Assembly (NCBI GenBank): GCA_947251855.1
Contig: CAMXUZ010000257.1
Coordinates: 1 to 7,061, forward strand
Reading direction: 5' to 3'
Length of the DNA stretch: 7,061 bases
DNA from: an uncultured Ruaniaceae bacterium
GTDB lineage: Bacteria > Actinomycetota > Actinomycetes > Actinomycetales > Beutenbergiaceae
Position 1 is the stretch's first letter. Each line of letters begins with the position of its first letter. Shown here in pieces: positions 4,715-7,061 of the stretch. A program made the position numbers and the translations under genes. The notes beneath the pieces are model-generated. The model was not told where the DNA came from and did no database searches. It worked only from the letters and a program-made list of their open reading frames with translations.

Positions 4715-7061
4715 ATGAGTAAGGTTCGACAAACGAACCAACGTGGCTCTGCCCAAACTCCCGCCGTCCACTCCGGCCACGAAGGAGTCGCCTTCGTCGC
4801 GACCCTGCGCGGCACCCCCGGGCGGGACGTCCTCGACACCGCCCTCGCCGCTCTGGAGAACCTCCACCACGGGTGCTCGCAGGCGAGCGGGGTGCTCACC
4901 CACATCCCCGATCGGGTGTTGCGCGCCGAGATCGGTTCCGATCTGCCCCCGGTCGGCCGCTACGCCGTCGGGTTCGCCTTCCTGCAGGAAGTGCAAGCAG
5001 AACAGGAGCTCATCACCGAGATCGCCGCCGAAGAGGGGTTCGCCGTCCTCACCTGGCGAGAGGTGCCGATCAACGACACGATCGTCGAGATGGAACCCCG
5101 GGCGCTCATGCCCGCGATGCGCCAGGTGGTGCTCTTCCCCGCCGCCGAGGTCTCCCAAGTGGAGATCGACGCGGGCCTGTACCGCCTCCGGCGCCGCGTG
5201 GAGCAGAAGTCCCACGCCTACTTCGCCTCGCTGTCGCGCACGACGATCGTGTACAAGGGGCTCGTTCCTGCCCCGCGGCTCGCGGTGTTCTACGCCGACC
5301 TCGCCGATCCGCTGTACCGAACCGAGATCGCCGTCGTCCACTCCTGCCAGGGAAGCCACTACGAGTCGTGGAACCAGGCCCAACCGCACCGCATCCTCGC
5401 TCACGACGGGGCTATCCACTCCTACCCTGCGAACCGGACGTGGCTCGATGCGCGCCTGCCGCTCATGGAATCGGACCTGCTCGGTTCGTGCCTGCGCGCC
5501 GTTCCTGAGGAACGCACCGCCGAAGGCAGCCTCGATGAGTTCGTCGAACTGCTCCACCGCTCGGGGCGCCAACTCACCCACGCGCTGCGGATGGCGATCC
5601 CCGAACAGTGGGGAAACCGGATGAGCGAACCCGAACGGGACTTCTACAACTACTGCACCACCGTCGTCGAACCGTGGGAAGGTTCCGGGGTGACGTGTTT
5701 CGCCGATGGCTACCTCGTGGGCGCGGTCCTCGACCGCCACGGCACCCGCAGCGGGCGGTATTGGGTGACCGAAACCGGGCTCGTCGTGTTCGCCTCCGAG
5801 ACCGGGGTGGTCGATCTGGACCCCTCGACGATCACGAAGAAGGGCCGGCTCGCCCCCGGCGAGCTCATCGCCGTCGACACGGTCGTGGGCAACCTGCTGC
5901 CCTCCGACGCCGTGCGTGCCCAGATCGCCTCCAAGCACCCCTACGGGCAGTGGCTGCGGGAGAACCTCACCGAGATCGCCGCCGGCGACGCGTTCCGACT
6001 CGCCGAACCGCACCCCTCGGCCGAGGTCGACCCGGCCTACCACCTCACCGCGGCCGGCGCGGAGGCGGTGCGCGATCTCGCCGCCGGTAAGGGCCTCGCC
6101 CCGAACCGGGTGGCCTCCCGCCAACTCACCTTCTTCGACCGTTTCCGATCCCAGCGCTCCCAGCTCACCACCCCGTATATCGACGCCGTCGCCGTGCCCG
6201 CGCCCCGGGAAGTCTTCCTCGGCCCCGAACGTAACGTGCTGCGCGATGGCCCCGAGCACGCGCGGAAGGTCTCGCTGCCCGGGCCGGTGCTCGCCACCGG
6301 CGGTCTGCAGATCCTGCGCGAGCACCTGCAGGTGCATTCGATCACCGGGGTCTATCCCACCGGCTCCTCGGCGAGGACCGGGATGCGCGAGGCCCTCGAC
6401 AACGTGCGCTCGGATGTTGATCGCGCGATCGACGCCGGAGCGCAGGTCCTCCTGCTGAGCAACCGCGGCGCGCAAAGCGGCACGAGCATCGCCGTCCCCT
6501 CCCTGCTGCTCGCCGCCACCGCGCACGAACACCTGCTGCGCACCGGCAACCGGGGCCGGGTGAGCCTCCTCGCCGAGGCGGGCGACGCCGTCGAACCCGT
6601 GCACGTGCTGCGGCTCCTCGCCGCAGGCGCCGAGGCGGTCGTGCCTTACCACGGCGAGGCGATCGCCGGCGAGGAGGGCGCGGGTACCTACCTCGAAGAG
6701 CTCACGGCCGCGGTCTATTCGACCCTTCTCGAAAGCGGGGTCGCGGAATACCGCGCCTATCAGGGCAGCCGGCGCTTCCACATCATCGGGCTGGAACCGG
6801 AGCTCGTGCGGGAGGTCTTCCGCGGAGCCCCCCAGGCGCGGGGGACCCTCGACCTGGAGAATCTCGGCGAGCAGTTGGGCCGCCCCCACCTCACCCTCGA
6901 CCCCGTGCACCAGCTTCTGGAACCCAAGGCCGGGGAGGAGATCGATCTCGCCGCGGTGGAAAGCGTTGAGGAGATCCTCTCGCGGCTGGTCACCCGCGCG
7001 CCGCTGGAGATCACCGACAACCGGGCCGCCGTTGACCTGGTTTCGCTCGCGACGGCCGAAG
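4715..7061 (+). CDS. GltB-like protein (glutamate synthase large-subunit homologue) lacking catalytic residues; 3' end outside window
   Basis: The frame is open for 782 codons to the window edge. Homology to GltB is clear. The N-terminal part (about 22-320) follows the class-II amidotransferase domain: GVAFVATLRG (24-33), GRYAVGFAFL (81-90), SLSRTTIVYKGLV (172-184), FYADLADPLYR (192-202). The central part (about 320-725) has EPWEGSGVTCFADG (319-332), VGAVLDRHG, KKGRLAPGELIAVDT (375-389), HPYGQWL (408-414), NRGAQSG and VPSLLLAATAHEHLL (594-608), and IIGLEPELVREVF (690-702). From about 741 the start of the FMN barrel can be aligned. Normal GltB makes glutamate from glutamine and 2-oxoglutarate, with GltD supplying electrons. 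Here the nucleophile Cys is Glu23, and the first Cys of the protein is Cys54. The HSRFST Arg is Cys211, the NGE Asn is Asp231, and GAMSYGSIS is gone. Codon use matches the neighbours and there is no frameshift. I infer a maintained pseudoenzyme of unknown role; ordinary glutamate synthase activity is unlikely. The iron-sulfur cysteines would lie beyond the window. Confidence 0.85.
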   Translation, partial: MSKVRQTNQRGSAQTPAVHSGHEGVAFVATLRGTPGRDVLDTALAALENLHHGCSQASGVLTHIPDRVLRAEIGSDLPPVGRYAVGFAFLQEVQAEQELITEIAAEEGFAVLTWREVPINDTIVEMEPRALMPAMRQVVLFPAAEVSQVEIDAGLYRLRRRVEQKSHAYFASLSRTTIVYKGLVPAPRLAVFYADLADPLYRTEIAVVHSCQGSHYESWNQAQPHRILAHDGAIHSYPANRTWLDARLPLMESDLLGSCLRAVPEERTAEGSLDEFVELLHRSGRQLTHALRMAIPEQWGNRMSEPERDFYNYCTTVVEPWEGSGVTCFADGYLVGAVLDRHGTRSGRYWVTETGLVVFASETGVVDLDPSTITKKGRLAPGELIAVDTVVGNLLPSDAVRAQIASKHPYGQWLRENLTEIAAGDAFRLAEPHPSAEVDPAYHLTAAGAEAVRDLAAGKGLAPNRVASRQLTFFDRFRSQRSQLTTPYIDAVAVPAPREVFLGPERNVLRDGPEHARKVSLPGPVLATGGLQILREHLQVHSITGVYPTGSSARTGMREALDNVRSDVDRAIDAGAQVLLLSNRGAQSGTSIAVPSLLLAATAHEHLLRTGNRGRVSLLAEAGDAVEPVHVLRLLAAGAEAVVPYHGEAIAGEEGAGTYLEELTAAVYSTLLESGVAEYRAYQGSRRFHIIGLEPELVREVFRGAPQARGTLDLENLGEQLGRPHLTLDPVHQLLEPKAGEEIDLAAVESVEEILSRLVTRAPLEITDNRAAVDLVSLATAE

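Noticed and set aside
4743..5624. Open + strand frame over the start of the gltB-like gene, in another frame
   Set aside because: Its product is rich in Ser, Pro and Arg with no family resemblance. The overlapping frame from 4715 shows continuous GltB homology.
4070..6910. A 946-codon open frame on the minus strand, opposite lgt and the gltB-like gene
   Set aside because: It is a shadow of the strong G/C third-position bias of the + strand genes. Its translation is low-complexity (rich in Gly, Asp, Val, His, Arg), matches no family I recognise, and spans two unrelated genes and their intergenic region.
4715..7061. Reading the gltB-like gene as a decayed pseudogene
   Set aside because: There is no stop or frameshift in 782 codons, codon use is like its neighbours, and promoter and ribosome binding site look sound. 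Loss is concentrated at catalytic motifs, which fits altered function better than random decay.

Overview
The window is high-G+C DNA (about two thirds or more G+C by eye). Its coding bias for G/C at third positions is even throughout, and ATGA/GTGA stop-start overlaps are dense. With the gene order DUF4190-like, DUF2752, trpC, trpB, trpA, lgt, gltB-like, this points to an actinobacterium, most likely of the Micrococcales. I do not name a genus. Every gene I support is on the + strand, and nothing suggests recent transfer or a mobile element.

Positions 1-826 hold two small membrane-protein genes: the 3' part of a proline-rich DUF4190-type protein (1-411, entering from outside the window) and a DUF2752-family protein (443-826). 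Positions 827-907 are a short intergenic stretch with a 6-bp inverted repeat and a candidate promoter. Positions 908-4612 are a tightly packed operon: trpC, trpB and trpA (the last three chemical steps of tryptophan synthesis), then lgt (lipoprotein diacylglyceryl transferase). Each joins the next by a 4-base overlap, so translation is probably coupled. trpE, trpG, trpD and trpF are not in the window. Absence of trpF is normal in actinobacteria, where PriA commonly does that step.

Positions 4613-4714 are an intergenic region with a two-tier hairpin just after lgt, an overlapping candidate promoter and a strong ribosome binding site. From 4715 to the window end runs an open frame of 782 codons, clearly homologous to GltB, the large subunit of glutamate synthase. 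It sits in the slot after lgt where, as I recall, many Micrococcales carry true gltB-gltD.

This GltB-like protein is the most notable item. The N-terminal nucleophile cysteine is absent, and most glutaminase signature residues (the Arg of the HSRFSTNT motif, the Asn of the NGE motif, the TGDGAG loop) are gone. The linker before the FMN barrel is much shortened, and the first FMN-barrel motif (GAMSYGSIS) is not recognisable. Yet the frame is intact, with ordinary codon use and conserved structural stretches. This looks like a maintained GltB-derived pseudoenzyme rather than a decaying pseudogene. Its role cannot be read from the sequence.
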